A stretch of DNA of 64,000 nucleotides from Flavihumibacter stibioxidans (GCF_014332695.1 NZ_MBUA01000001.1:1302001-1366000), one strand, 5' to 3'. Counted from the stretch's first letter, positions 8,610 through 16,814 are shown. Notes: generated by a model from the sequence alone, not told the origin. Made by a program: numbers and translations.

Positions 8610-8741
8610 GTAAAGTTATAGATTGACTTTGACAGGACAAATGTAAAGCTAATACTTTACTTATATAAGTATTTAGTTAAGCTATAACTTTACTTTATAG
8701 CGATTGGAGTAAAGCTACGACTAGACAAGAGTCGTAGTTAT
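8610..8741. promoter_or_regulatory. Four operator-like repeats spaced exactly 33 bp upstream of mobile mystery A
   Basis: Units begin at 8610, 8643, 8676 and 8709, each opening with GTAAAGYTA or GTTAAGCTA. Units 2 and 3 are near-palindromes of the form GTAAAG-N6-CTTTAC (8643-8660; 8676-8693). Unit 1 (GTAAAG-N6-ATTGAC) and unit 4 (GTAAAG-N6-CTAGAC) have degenerate second half-sites. In addition, 17 nt at 8605-8621 is the exact inverted complement of 8682-8698. The last unit carries an 8-bp hairpin (8715-8722 with 8730-8737). Likely binding sites for the HTH protein encoded next to it. Confidence 0.72.
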
Positions 8742-8853
8742 TGGACTATAAGTAATTGATTTGCAATATAAACAGTGTTTTTTGGCTACACTTTTTTATA
8801 GTTCCTGCTTTCAGATTTTCAAAAGTCTCAACGGTGGCAGATTTGTGCAAGTC

Positions 8854-8869
8854 ACTTTCCGATACAAAA
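8854..8869. repeat. attL-like core (left end of island)
   Basis: ACTTTCCGATACAAAA; differs from the mnmE-tail copy at 36418-36433 by one base (G instead of A at the 8th position). Read on the minus strand it is TTTTGTATCGGAAAGT, the degenerate coding end of mnmE (Phe-Cys-Ile-Gly-Lys). Confidence 0.75.
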
Positions 8870-8908
8870 AGTATAGTACCCTTGTGTATCAAGGCTTTCG
8901 GCCGATTG

Positions 8909-8961
8909 GGCAACAAATAGGCAACAAAGTTGAGTGAAACAAGGGAAAACTGGTAACAAAA
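8909..8961. repeat. Putative integrase arm-type repeats, left end
   Basis: GGCAACAAAT (8909-8918), GGCAACAAAG (8920-8929) and a weaker GGTAACAAAA (8952-8961) lie 40-92 bp inside the left core. The same decamer recurs inside the right end (36300-36351). The arrangement fits arm-type sites of a tyrosine recombinase. Confidence 0.55.
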
Positions 8962-8973
8962 TAGTGCTTCTGA

Positions 8974-9468
8974 TTAAAAGTCGTTGACTGTTTGGTACAG
9001 TCCTTTTTGATTCGACTTCGCAAATATATTGATTTGCTGAAAATCTGCTAACGCTTCACAATAATACCTGCTGTAAGGCTTTGCAAAGCCCTCCTTAATC
9101 ATCAATTCATTTAAGCAAGTACCATCAGGAAGAAACACATAAGCCAGTGTACGGCCAAAAGAATCAATGCTATGAGGCTTCTCAAGTTGGATAGTAACAG
9201 ACGTTCCAACTGGTGCAATTGAGTTCAGAAAATCTTTTGACTTCTTACCCAACAATAAGAGAAGCTGGCCGGGTAAGTGTGTTTCTCTTTCATCCTGTTG
9301 CAGCTTTTTAGACCTTCTTATTTCAGGTGCATCAATGCCCAGGAAACGAATTTCTTCTTCCTGTTTGTTGAAAGGGTTCACTACAAACAAGCCATCCCCA
9401 TCAACCACTTTAGTGATTTTGAGGTGTGTTTTGATTATTGCTTGTCCGTATGCTTTGAATTGCACCAT
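8974..9468 (-). CDS. Staphylococcal-nuclease-like (thermonuclease) protein
   Basis: A 164-residue SNase-fold protein. Catalytic and calcium positions are kept: Asp23/Asp25 in VVDGDG, Arg41 and Asp46/Glu49 in IRFLGIDAPE, and Arg106 in DSFGRTLAYVFL, matching SNase Arg35/Asp40/Glu43/Arg87. No signal peptide or membrane segment is visible, unlike the secreted prototype, so it may act inside the cell. It is the first gene inside the left end of the island and is transcribed towards that end, away from the plus-strand unknown gene at 9560. Confidence 0.85.
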   Translation of the reverse strand: MVQFKAYGQAIIKTHLKITKVVDGDGLFVVNPFNKQEEEIRFLGIDAPEIRRSKKLQQDERETHLPGQLLLLLGKKSKDFLNSIAPVGTSVTIQLEKPHSIDSFGRTLAYVFLPDGTCLNELMIKEGFAKPYSRYYCEALADFQQINIFAKSNQKGLYQTVNDF

Positions 9469-9559
9469 TTTGCACTGCGTAAACAGCTGTAAATCAATGT
9501 AATAGAATGTAAATTTGCTAAAGATATTTGAATTTTCAAACTCTTAAAAAAATAGCAAA

Positions 9560-10366
9560 ATGGCAAGACAAACTGGTCTCGTTCGTTACTCCGGCACAAT
9601 GGGCGGTGTACGACATTTCAAAATCAAAGGACTGCAAGGCGACTTTGCAGGACTTGTAGGCGGTCCCAATGGTGACCAAATCTTAACTGCTCCCGAATTT
9701 GAACGTACTCGTGAAAACATGAACGAGTTCGGAGGCTGTGCAACAGCCGGTAAATCTGTTCGGGTTGCTCTCTCTCAAATCATTAAGCAAATGAGTGACC
9801 CTCAAATGACAGGTCGCCTCACTGCGATAATGAAAAAAATCAATCTGGAAGATCAGACTGAAGCAAGGGGTTACCGTGCAATTCTGATTTCGCAGCAAAG
9901 CCAGTACCTGAACGGATTTGCGTTTGACAAAAACGTGAGCTTGGAAGGTGTGTTTGTTGCTCCGTTCACTCTGTCCCACACTCCAGGTCGTGACAGCGGT
10001 ACTTTAACCGTTCCAGCTTTCAACCCTGCAAACTTGGTGAATGCTCCTGCTGGTGCTACTCATTTTCGCTTAATCCATGCTCTGGCTTGTGTATCGGATT
10101 TTGAGTACAATGACACTACTGGAGTTTACGAACCGATTGACGCAGCCAATAATGAACTTTCAGACGTTCAGTATTCCGGCTACATTGATTTGTTCTCACC
10201 AGTTGCAACGTCAACTGTTGTAACTGCTACCCTGCCGGGTTCTCCAACCCTTACGGCTGATGCAAGTGTGTTGCAGTGTATCGGAATCGAGTTCTATCAG
10301 CAAGTTGGTTCCAACTATTACCTGTTCAACTCAGGTAATGCGTTGAAGATTCAGGAGATTTTCTAA
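9560..10366 (+). CDS. Conserved Bacteroidota protein of unknown function
   Basis: 268 residues, no recognised domain, signal peptide or membrane segment. The first half (MARQTG start, then APEFERTRENMNEFG and a lysine/arginine-rich helical part to about residue 105) resembles, from memory, a widespread Bacteroidota family with a DPAFxRTRENxxEFG signature and no assigned function. The second half is beta-rich. It stands alone on the plus strand among minus-strand genes of the island, with its own 91-bp divergent upstream region and its own terminator (10391-10417), so it is an independent transcription unit. Confidence 0.7.
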   Translation: MARQTGLVRYSGTMGGVRHFKIKGLQGDFAGLVGGPNGDQILTAPEFERTRENMNEFGGCATAGKSVRVALSQIIKQMSDPQMTGRLTAIMKKINLEDQTEARGYRAILISQQSQYLNGFAFDKNVSLEGVFVAPFTLSHTPGRDSGTLTVPAFNPANLVNAPAGATHFRLIHALACVSDFEYNDTTGVYEPIDAANNELSDVQYSGYIDLFSPVATSTVVTATLPGSPTLTADASVLQCIGIEFYQQVGSNYYLFNSGNALKIQEIF

Positions 10367-10390
10367 GGATTGAATTATCTGCTCCATTGA

Positions 10391-10417
10391 AAAAGCCTCG
10401 GTTCATCCGGGGCTTTT
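10391..10417 (+). terminator. Intrinsic terminator after the 9560-10366 gene
   Basis: An 11-bp stem with one G-T pair (AAAAGCCTCGG / CCGGGGCTTTT, loop TTCAT) followed by a T-run; 24 bp after the stop codon. Confidence 0.85.
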
Positions 10418-10515
10418 TTGTTGGCATAGCTGCCAATATTTTACGCTAAGAGGCGAATCATCTTGCCTTCATCCTTGCTTCATGGTCGGGATAAAGGCGA
10501 AACAGGCGGAAGCGA

Positions 10516-10941
10516 TTAACGCCTCCGCATGAACTTGTAAAACACTGCCCTTTTTGCATCAGCTATAAGAAGCAAGTTTTGCTTGTATAGCTTTTCAAGC
10601 TGCTGCAACTTTTGAAGGTCGGAAACCATTTTTTGCTCCTTTGGTTCGTTGCCGATTGCCTGGGCTGCTGCCTCTGCAAAAATCTTTCTAAAATCATTGA
10701 TGCGTAAAAATGAAATGACTGAGCCGCACAAGTGAGGGTGAAAGGCTTTAGACTGCCATAAACCGAAACAAAGCCAATAGTAACGCTTCATTTCTTCTTC
10801 GCTTTCGCATGACATTACAAAACAGTTGGCGGTTGGTTGCTCCAGAGGCTTACCACTATTTAAGCCTTTGCAGAGAATGAAAAATGAGTGCTGCGGAACT
10901 TCATTTTTGGGGCTGTACGTTTGAATTTTTGCTGACTGCAT
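10516..10941 (-). CDS. Hypothetical protein (possibly DUF6943-like)
   Basis: 141 residues, soluble, with a basic C-terminal helix ending KFMRRR. The middle part (YYWLCFGLWQSKAFHPHLCG, then SVISFLRINDFRKIF) resembles small proteins of unknown function carried on Bacteroidota mobile elements; I am not certain of the family. No partner gene is adjacent: about 330 bp of non-coding DNA lies upstream and the terminator of the plus-strand gene lies downstream. Confidence 0.6.
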   Translation of the reverse strand: MQSAKIQTYSPKNEVPQHSFFILCKGLNSGKPLEQPTANCFVMSCESEEEMKRYYWLCFGLWQSKAFHPHLCGSVISFLRINDFRKIFAEAAAQAIGNEPKEQKMVSDLQKLQQLEKLYKQNLLLIADAKRAVFYKFMRRR

Positions 10942-11272
10942 ACACGTAGGGATTTAAAATTTTGCTCCGCTACGCTTCGCACACATTTTTAAAAGAAAAC
11001 AGAAAAAAAACCGGAAAAAAAAAGAAAAAAGAAAGCCTCTTGACAGGGCGGCAAGGGCAAAAAACCAAAAGGAAACGGAATAAATGATAGCCTTGTGCGT
11101 TGGCCTTGTGTTTATGCCGTAGTCTTTTGGTTTTTTATCAGCGTGGGCTTGTGTGTGCCGCCCTAACTTTGCTGCCTTTTTTATTTTTTAAAAGTGGGCC
11201 TCCAAAATATTTTTTGATAAAAAGTGATTTTTCCTCAATTCCGACATATTTATAATAAACAACATTATATCT
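10942..11272. other. Non-coding stretch with purine tract and large inverted repeat
   Basis: Contains an A/G-rich tract (about 10988-11036) directly followed by a 120-bp imperfect inverted repeat (11045-11164, listed separately). No coding frame is convincing. Confidence 0.6.
11045..11164. repeat. Long imperfect inverted repeat (possible structured RNA or transfer/replication site)
   Basis: Two pairs of perfectly complementary arms: AGGGCGGCA (11045-11053) with TGCCGCCCT (11156-11164), and AAAAAACCAAAAG (11059-11071) with CTTTTGGTTTTTT (11124-11136). The interior (11072-11123) is unpaired. The order and nesting give one extended stem-loop. Function unknown. Confidence 0.6.
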
Positions 11273-11488
11273 ATGGTTTACAATTACAACAAACAATCAA
11301 TCCTAACTCCATTGGAGAACGGACAACCTCACATTTTTGAGGAATTAAAAAGGACTATGCAAGACCAAATCAATGAAGGTCATTTAATTAAAATCACCAA
11401 TCAGATTGAAGGATTTCCAATTGAGGATGAAGTATTACTCAGATCCATTCAGGAGGTAGATACTTGGTTTGAAGGATACGGCTTTTAG
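11273..11488 (+). CDS. Small hypothetical protein
   Basis: 71 residues, acidic, predicted helical, starting MVYNYNKQSILTPLENGQ. ATG follows an A/T-rich leader. Residue composition and codon use look like a real gene, but no family is recognised. It is isolated between two non-coding stretches. Confidence 0.45.
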   Translation: MVYNYNKQSILTPLENGQPHIFEELKRTMQDQINEGHLIKITNQIEGFPIEDEVLLRSIQEVDTWFEGYGF

Positions 11489-12577
11489 TGGGTCGGCAAT
11501 GGGGTAAACAAGTCGCAGAAAAAATAAAGCATACAGCTTTAAAATGTGCGGTGGGTCAAAGGCAAATGCAATGACGCAACGGAGTGAAGCAAACCGGGTT
11601 GGCGGCTTGGAGTGGCATGAGCAATTTGCTTAGAAGCATTGGGGGCTTTTGTAAATTATCCAAAAACAAAAGCCATTGCAGCTTGGGTTAAGCAAATGCC
11701 ATGACACGGAAAGCCAGTGCGGTTGTTTTGCGAAACGCAGAGAAGGAATTGCTTTTGCCGTGCGGTGCTGAGGTGAGTGAAATGAACGTAGACGAAATGA
11801 AGTGAAGGATAGTGTAGTGAATGAAGAGAAGCGGAATGAACGGAACGCCTGAACGAAATGGAGGCGAAGAGAATGAACTGACCGCAAGCACATGGCCATA
11901 AAACAAATCATGCTTTATTTATTCTGCACCGCTGAAAGGGTGGCGGGGTGTAGGGGTTCTTCGGGTGGGGTGCGTTGGCAAAAAGCACGGCTACACTTTT
12001 GATAAAAAGTGCTATGGTGTTGGCTACTTAACATAATGGCGACTTATGTGACAGCCACTGCGTTGGGATGCTTGCATAAGCGTGGGGTGGCTGTGCGAAG
12101 CGAACACATAAGACCGCATTATGTTTAAGTATGCTTCCGCCAATTTTTATACTGGCATAAGCGGAACGGTGGTGGTGGTTGGAGTGAAGCGTCTTTTTGT
12201 TGCTATGCTTGGGTTGGCTTGGCTCTTTGGCTGTGTAGCGAAGCGGAACAGGCAATGTGCCAAAAGCGTGGGGAGCATAGCCACAAAAAGTATGACAGTT
12301 AAAAATGGCGGCAACACCATAGATGCAGTGGAAGGGTTGGCATTGAGGGTTAGCCACTGCATTAGCCGTGCTTGTGCGTTGGCCGGGTGGGTTCATTAAA
12401 TTACTCATGCCGCTTTTCATTTTCCTTTCAATGGTATTCGTGAATGCTAAAGCATTTCGTGAGGAACGAACACCGCTTTTTACTGCATTAGAGAATGCAG
12501 CAAAACCACCCTTGCATTATGCACAAGAATGAAGAGTATAACCCGACCGAAATACGAATGACCACATGAACATGAAA
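11489..12577. other. 1.1-kb non-coding, structured region
   Basis: No frame has gene-like composition on either strand; the overlapping frames at 11630-12420 translate to low-complexity Ser/Arg/His-rich sequence. The plus strand is G/A rich with many GAATGAA/GAACG words (about 11780-11880). It holds a large palindrome at 12026-12130, a smaller stem TGCATT/AATGCA near 12503-12518, and a 15-nt repeat TTTTGATAAAAAGTG at 11997-12011 that also occurs at 11212-11226. It may hold an origin, a transfer site or an unrecognised RNA. Confidence 0.5.
12026..12130. repeat. Large interrupted palindrome
   Basis: The left arm (12026-12059) reads ACTTAACATAATG, then CTTATGTG, then ACAGCCAC. The right arm (12087-12130) carries the complements in reverse order: GTGGCTGT, CACATAAG, then CATTATGTTTAAGT. 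Small bulges and an insertion in the right arm separate the blocks. The loop (about 12060-12086) itself contains GCTTGCATAAGC. Function unknown. Confidence 0.6.
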
Positions 12578-12958
12578 TTATGAAACAGTCAGACTTTGAT
12601 AAGCAGCTGCAGTTAGCAAGTTGCTGATTTCTTCAGGGTTTGTAATTGAAATCTTTATCAGCCAACCTCCATTATAAGGGTCAGTATTTACCAATGTAGG
12701 TTCATCTTTTAATGCAGCATTTACTTCGACAATGATACCTGAAACCGGCATAAACAAATCACTGACCGTTTTTATTGCTTCGACAGAACCAAATGCTTCA
12801 TTCTGGCTAAATGACTTGCCAATATTGGGTAAATATGTATAAACAATTTCTCCCAATTCGCCTTGAGCAAAATCTGTAATACCTACCGTACCCATGTTGC
12901 CGTTGAGCAGTAACCAGGTATGTTCTTTGGAAAATTTGAGATTCTCGGGTATTATCAT
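12578..12958 (-). CDS. gcvH: Glycine-cleavage H-protein-like lipoyl carrier
   Basis: 126 residues with the full H-protein fold pattern: EHTWLLLNG start, GITDFAQGELGEIVY, and the lipoylation loop GSVEAIKTVSDLFMPVSG with Lys63 as the predicted lipoyl-lysine. In the glycine cleavage system H protein shuttles the aminomethyl group between P, T and L proteins; none of these is nearby. Its place at the end of an arsenic region inside a mobile island suggests either a spare copy or a lipoyl-carrier role outside glycine cleavage. The second idea is inference only. Confidence 0.85.
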   Translation of the reverse strand: MIIPENLKFSKEHTWLLLNGNMGTVGITDFAQGELGEIVYTYLPNIGKSFSQNEAFGSVEAIKTVSDLFMPVSGIIVEVNAALKDEPTLVNTDPYNGGWLIKISITNPEEISNLLTAAAYQSLTVS

Positions 12959-12969
12959 TGTATTTTAAT

Positions 12970-13413
12970 TTACTGTGTATTTATACCGAACTCACCGACT
13001 ACAGTGCGAATTACTGCACCATTAAAATCGTCTTGCATTGATATTTGAAAATTGCCACTTACTGATACTGAATCAAACCGTGCAATTCTGATAAAGCCGC
13101 CTGTTATTTTAAAAGGCATGAAATCAATACCGTCATTATATGAACAATTGGAAATTGTTGGATTTGGATAAAACCCAGTATCTCTCAAATTTGGGAGATA
13201 AAGCAGAAAACGTTGGTTTTGGTACCCTACGCCTGTTAGATTCGCCACTTTAGTATTAATATCCCAATTGCCTTCCACCGTTTCCATAAATACATATTCA
13301 TCATATTCTACAAATCGGACATTGATATATGTGAATGGCTTTCTGGTTGCATCTTTTGTACAGGATGCAAATAGTGCGAAAGCACAACAGCATATAGCTA
13401 ATGATACCCGCAT
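12970..13413 (-). CDS. Small lipoprotein of unknown function
   Basis: 147 residues with a lipoprotein signal peptide ending FALFASC (lipid Cys at residue 18). The mature part is a beta-rich domain of about 120 residues like many Bacteroidota outer-membrane or periplasmic lipoproteins (DUF6252-like at best). It is 6 bp from the metallophosphoesterase gene upstream and 11 bp from the gcvH-like gene, so it is part of the same operon. Confidence 0.65.
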   Translation of the reverse strand: MRVSLAICCCAFALFASCTKDATRKPFTYINVRFVEYDEYVFMETVEGNWDINTKVANLTGVGYQNQRFLLYLPNLRDTGFYPNPTISNCSYNDGIDFMPFKITGGFIRIARFDSVSVSGNFQISMQDDFNGAVIRTVVGEFGINTQ

Positions 13414-13419
13414 GTTTCC

Positions 13420-14193
13420 CTAATAGGCTTTTCTAAGCATATCGGCATATTCATTTGGCAAGGGACTTTCTTCAACTGCCTTTGCTGCTTTTTCTACATC
13501 ATAGGCAAAGCGAATAAACTCTACGTCAATACTGTCCTTGTCTGTTATGCTGCTGTTGTCATGAATAGTAATCATTACATAGCCACCCTGTGGGTTGCCG
13601 TCTTTGGGTTTGCCAACCGAGCCTATATTTATTGCATGACGAAAATGATTTTGACGATCTACCCCTGAATTTAATGTACGATGATATGGTTTGTGGGTAT
13701 GACCAAAACACATGATGTCTGCATCTGCCTGCTCCATGATGCGGAGTAAACTTTTTTCGTCCCTGTCCTCAAACAAGTATTCATTTATTTTTCTTGGGCT
13801 GCCATGCACCAGGAGAAGGATCAACTTATCATTGTTTAATTGGTACTCTACTCTGATGTGAGAAGGCAATGTTCTCAGATACTTACGTTCCTCGGGCTTC
13901 ACCAAATGATTGGTATAAGAAATGGATATTTTTCCCATATCCTTTTCGGGTTCGGTTTTGTAAGCACATCCGCATTCATCACTCATTAAACCAATGCCCT
14001 GGTCATAATTACCAGCAATAGTTGGAATACCTCTTTTACGGATTTCATTTATGACTTCGTTTGGCCAAATGTTGTAGCCTACCAAATCGCCCAAACAGTA
14101 CACTGCATCGGGCTTACGGGTTTCAAGGTCGGCAAAGAATGCCTCCAATGCAGGGAGGTTGGCATGTATGTCGGAGAATAATGCAATTTTCAT
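13420..14193 (-). CDS. Calcineurin-like metallophosphoesterase
   Basis: 257 residues with all metallophosphoesterase blocks: SDIHAN (residues 7-12), GDLVGYNIWP, GNYDQG, VHGSPR and CFGHTHKPY. It resembles the YfcE/DNA-phosphodiesterase-like family. Two metal ions are expected in the active site; the substrate is not predictable. The start is 12 bp after the arsenite pump gene, so it is co-transcribed from the ars promoter. Confidence 0.85.
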   Translation of the reverse strand: MKIALFSDIHANLPALEAFFADLETRKPDAVYCLGDLVGYNIWPNEVINEIRKRGIPTIAGNYDQGIGLMSDECGCAYKTEPEKDMGKISISYTNHLVKPEERKYLRTLPSHIRVEYQLNNDKLILLLVHGSPRKINEYLFEDRDEKSLLRIMEQADADIMCFGHTHKPYHRTLNSGVDRQNHFRHAINIGSVGKPKDGNPQGGYVMITIHDNSSITDKDSIDVEFIRFAYDVEKAAKAVEESPLPNEYADMLRKAY

Positions 14194-14205
14194 ATACGTT
14201 CAATT

Positions 14206-15282
14206 TTATGCGGTTATTGATTTTGTGTAATACTTTTTACGGAGCCAAAAGGCCACATTTACCAATGCAATGAGTGCAGGCACTTCTACCAATGGTCCGA
14301 TAACACCTGCGAAAGCCTGACCGCTATTGATACCAAATACCCCAATGGCTACTGCAATGGCTAATTCAAAATTGTTGCCTGCAGCAGTGAAAGCAATAGA
14401 GGCATTCGTAGAATAATCAGCCCCCATTTTCTTGCCAATAAAAAAGCTGACCAAAAACATGATAGCAAAGTAGATGACCAAAGGAATTGCAATACGCACT
14501 ACATCAAGGGGAATCTGTACAATCAACTCACCTTTTAGGCTGAACATTACTACAATGGTGAACAATAATGCAATTAAGGTAATGGGTGACACGAATGGTA
14601 TAAAACGGTTTTGATACCACTCCTCTCCTTTTATTTTCAACAAAACAAATCTTGTAAGAAAGCCAGCGGCAAAAGGAACACCAAGATAAATGGCTACACT
14701 TTCAGCAATCTGACCAATGGTAATATTTACAACTGAACCTGTAAAGCCAAACAATGGAGGAAGAACAGTAATAAAAACATAGGCATATACACTGAACAAT
14801 AACACCTGGAATATACTGTTTAATGCTACCAAACCAGCTGCGTACTCTCTGCTACCTTCTGCCAATTCATTCCACACAATCACCATAGCAATACAGCGAG
14901 CCAGACCAATTAAAATTAAGCCCACCATATATTCAGGGTAGCCATTTAAAAAAACGATGGCCAGAATAAACATCAGTATCGGACCAATTATCCAGTTCAG
15001 TAAGAGAGACACACCCAAAATTTTTGTGTTCTTAAAAACAACTTTCAATTTTTCGTATTTCACTTTTGTGAAAGGTGGGTACATCATCAGGATCAGGCCA
15101 ATAGCCAACGGAATATTTGTAGTACCGGAGGAAAAGGAGTTAATAAAATCGGCTGACGAGGGAATGAAATAACCAATAGCAACACCTGCTGCCATTGCCA
15201 TGAATATCCACAGGGTAAGATACCGGTCTAAAAAACTGAGCTTTTTTCTTTCCTGTGCCGGAGTACAATTGTTTGCTGACAT
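14206..15282 (-). CDS. arsB: ACR3-family arsenite efflux pump
   Basis: A 358-residue, ten-helix transporter of the BASS/ACR3 type: N-terminal [27 protein letters not shown], a conserved Cys in [18 protein letters not shown], and the [18 protein letters not shown] segment near the C-terminus. It exports arsenite across the inner membrane by proton exchange. It is preceded by a copy of the ArsR operator (15301-15316) and then by arsR. It is sometimes named arsB or acr3, but it is not related to the E. coli ArsB fold. Confidence 0.9.
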   Translation of the reverse strand: MSANNCTPAQERKKLSFLDRYLTLWIFMAMAAGVAIGYFIPSSADFINSFSSGTTNIPLAIGLILMMYPPFTKVKYEKLKVVFKNTKILGVSLLLNWIIGPILMFILAIVFLNGYPEYMVGLILIGLARCIAMVIVWNELAEGSREYAAGLVALNSIFQVLLFSVYAYVFITVLPPLFGFTGSVVNITIGQIAESVAIYLGVPFAAGFLTRFVLLKIKGEEWYQNRFIPFVSPITLIALLFTIVVMFSLKGELIVQIPLDVVRIAIPLVIYFAIMFLVSFFIGKKMGADYSTNASIAFTAAGNNFELAIAVAIGVFGINSGQAFAGVIGPLVEVPALIALVNVAFWLRKKYYTKSITA

Positions 15283-15300
15283 ACTATTATTGATTGTGTT

Positions 15301-15316
15301 ATTGCAATATTACGAT
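15301..15316. promoter_or_regulatory. ArsR operator in front of the arsenite pump
   Basis: ATTGCAATATTACGAT; 15 of 16 bases are shared with the copy upstream of arsR (15665-15680). Half-sites ATYG and CGAT flank an 8-bp centre. It ends 18 bp before the pump start codon. Confidence 0.7.
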
Positions 15317-15336
15317 ACGTTAGAACAAAAAAATAT

Positions 15337-15660
15337 TTACCCTATGGGTTCTCCCTTCGTGGCAAATAGCCCATCAAACTCTTGCTTTACCTGCAACCAC
15401 ACTTTTTGATCAATGCAATAGCTGATGCTTTTCCCTTCCACACAACCTTTTATAATACCGATGTTCTTCAACTCTTTCAGGTGTTGAGAGATGGTAGGTT
15501 GTGCCAAGCCCAAATCTTCTACCAAATCACTGCAAATACAATGTTCGGACCTGGTAAGTTGTTGAATAATGGCTATACGTGCAGGATGGGCCAATGCCTT
15601 TAGCATGGTAGCTATCTTGTTTTGCTTTGCTGTAAATATTTCTGACTTGGTAAGTCCCAT
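15337..15660 (-). CDS. arsR: ArsR/SmtB-family repressor (arsenite sensor)
   Basis: A 107-residue winged HTH. The ALAHPARIAIIQQL start and ISQHLKELKNIGIIKG recognition region are typical. Metal-type cysteines: Cys41 and Cys43 in EHCICSDL (the ELCVCDL-like alpha-3 site), with Cys73 and Cys82 further on. It is expected to bind As(III) and release DNA. An operator copy lies upstream (15665-15680) and another downstream before the pump (15301-15316), so it controls both itself and arsB. Confidence 0.88.
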   Translation of the reverse strand: MGLTKSEIFTAKQNKIATMLKALAHPARIAIIQQLTRSEHCICSDLVEDLGLAQPTISQHLKELKNIGIIKGCVEGKSISYCIDQKVWLQVKQEFDGLFATKGEPIG

Positions 15661-15664
15661 ACGT

Positions 15665-15680
15665 ATCGCAATATTACGAT
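15665..15680. promoter_or_regulatory. ArsR operator in front of arsR
   Basis: ATCGCAATATTACGAT, a symmetric ATCG-N8-CGAT site 4 bp upstream of the arsR start. Almost identical to 15301-15316. Confidence 0.72.
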
Positions 15681-15681
15681 G

Positions 15682-16341
15682 TTAATTTTTAACGGGCAAA
15701 CAATTTTTCACGCCTTTATTAATAATATCAGTTTTGAGGAAGGTATTGCTTAGGATGGGCCTCCATTCATACATGCCAATATCCTTTACTAAAAAGAACT
15801 GTTGTGGGTTAGCTACCAAAATCTGTTGCAAAAAGAGATTTTCCATTTGCTGTAAGGTGTCTAATCCACAAGCATCCAATTTACCGGCATTGGCCAAATT
15901 GCCCAGGCTATCAATGATAGCAGGTTTAATACCGTGCTTCAGGTTTACGCCAACCGTTTTTCCATTGTCTATACGTTGTACAAGGTACATGTAAGGGATG
16001 CTGTCTGAAACGTAAAAGCTATTGAACTGGTAGCGACCTCCTGTTAAATAAATGGCTACATCGGTAAGGCAGGGGGAAGACTTACTGATGATTCTTGTAT
16101 TTGTTCTGTCAATTATACTATCGGGATATATTTTATACATCGCTTCTCTCAATCCTAAAAAGCCAACTGCCAAACCATCGCATAAATGACCGTGAAATTT
16201 AGCAGCATCATCCAGGGTAATTGTTTGCTGATGTGTTAATCTACCTTTGGAAAAGTCGGTATCTAATACTTTAAGTTCATGGGTTTGAGCAAAAAGGTTT
16301 TGTACCAACAGTAACCCAAGTATTATTGAAATGTGCTTCAT
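15682..16341 (-). CDS. Exported FmdE-family protein
   Basis: 219 residues: a signal peptide (MKHISIILGLLLVQNLFAQ) followed by an FmdE-like domain with the HGHLC motif (His50, His52, Cys54) in FHGHLCDGLAVGFLGLREAM, and a conserved Cys in SKSSPCLTDVAIYLTGGRY. FmdE domains are named after formylmethanofuran dehydrogenase subunit E and bind metal; stand-alone exported members have no agreed function. Placed between thioredoxin-like proteins and arsR, 5 bp from its upstream neighbour. A role in metal or thiol chemistry is inference. Confidence 0.75.
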   Translation of the reverse strand: MKHISIILGLLLVQNLFAQTHELKVLDTDFSKGRLTHQQTITLDDAAKFHGHLCDGLAVGFLGLREAMYKIYPDSIIDRTNTRIISKSSPCLTDVAIYLTGGRYQFNSFYVSDSIPYMYLVQRIDNGKTVGVNLKHGIKPAIIDSLGNLANAGKLDACGLDTLQQMENLFLQQILVANPQQFFLVKDIGMYEWRPILSNTFLKTDIINKGVKNCLPVKN

Positions 16342-16346
16342 TGAAT

Positions 16347-16787
16347 TTACTTGACACCTTTTATTTTTAATATTTTAATCAATTCCATTTCAGGAAAAAA
16401 CCCTTCGTGCCTAAAATATTCTTTCCCAGACTTATCTAAAAATATTTGTGTTGGAATTACATCGAAAACAAATTGTTTGGCAGCTTCTTTGCCTGCTGCA
16501 GTCCACACATCATGAAAAATAACTTTCACCTGGTTGCCATATTTCCTTTCAATTGACCTCATCACCGGCTGCATTTCTTTGCAGGGAATACATTTAACAG
16601 AACCCAATTCAATAAAAGTTACTTTGTAATCTGAAGTATCCTGTAAAACAGCAACTGTAGCAACTGCGTTATACTTTTGTGCAAAAATGCTTTCTGGATG
16701 AATGGTAATGAGTAGAATAAAGATCAGCACAACGCCTGACATGCTGTAAGTGATTCTTTTGAAAGTGCTGTTAGTATTATTTTTCAT
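16347..16787 (-). CDS. Exported thioredoxin-fold protein
   Basis: 146 residues: a membrane/signal segment (residues about 17-37, ending IFAQ) and a thioredoxin fold with CIPC (Cys66, Cys69) and a cis-Pro in DVIPTQIFLD. Likely a periplasmic thiol-disulfide protein that takes electrons from the CcdA-like membrane protein encoded two genes upstream. Part of the minus-strand arsenic operon. Confidence 0.82.
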   Translation of the reverse strand: MKNNTNSTFKRITYSMSGVVLIFILLITIHPESIFAQKYNAVATVAVLQDTSDYKVTFIELGSVKCIPCKEMQPVMRSIERKYGNQVKVIFHDVWTAAGKEAAKQFVFDVIPTQIFLDKSGKEYFRHEGFFPEMELIKILKIKGVK

Positions 16788-16814
16788 GCTGTTGTATTAA
16801 AGGGGTTATTAATT

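Noticed and set aside
11630-12420. Overlapping minus-strand frames of 70-130 codons and a plus-strand frame at 12121-12399
   Set aside because: Low-complexity translations (Ser/Arg/His runs), no family resemblance, overlap with palindromes; they look like chance frames in structured non-coding DNA.
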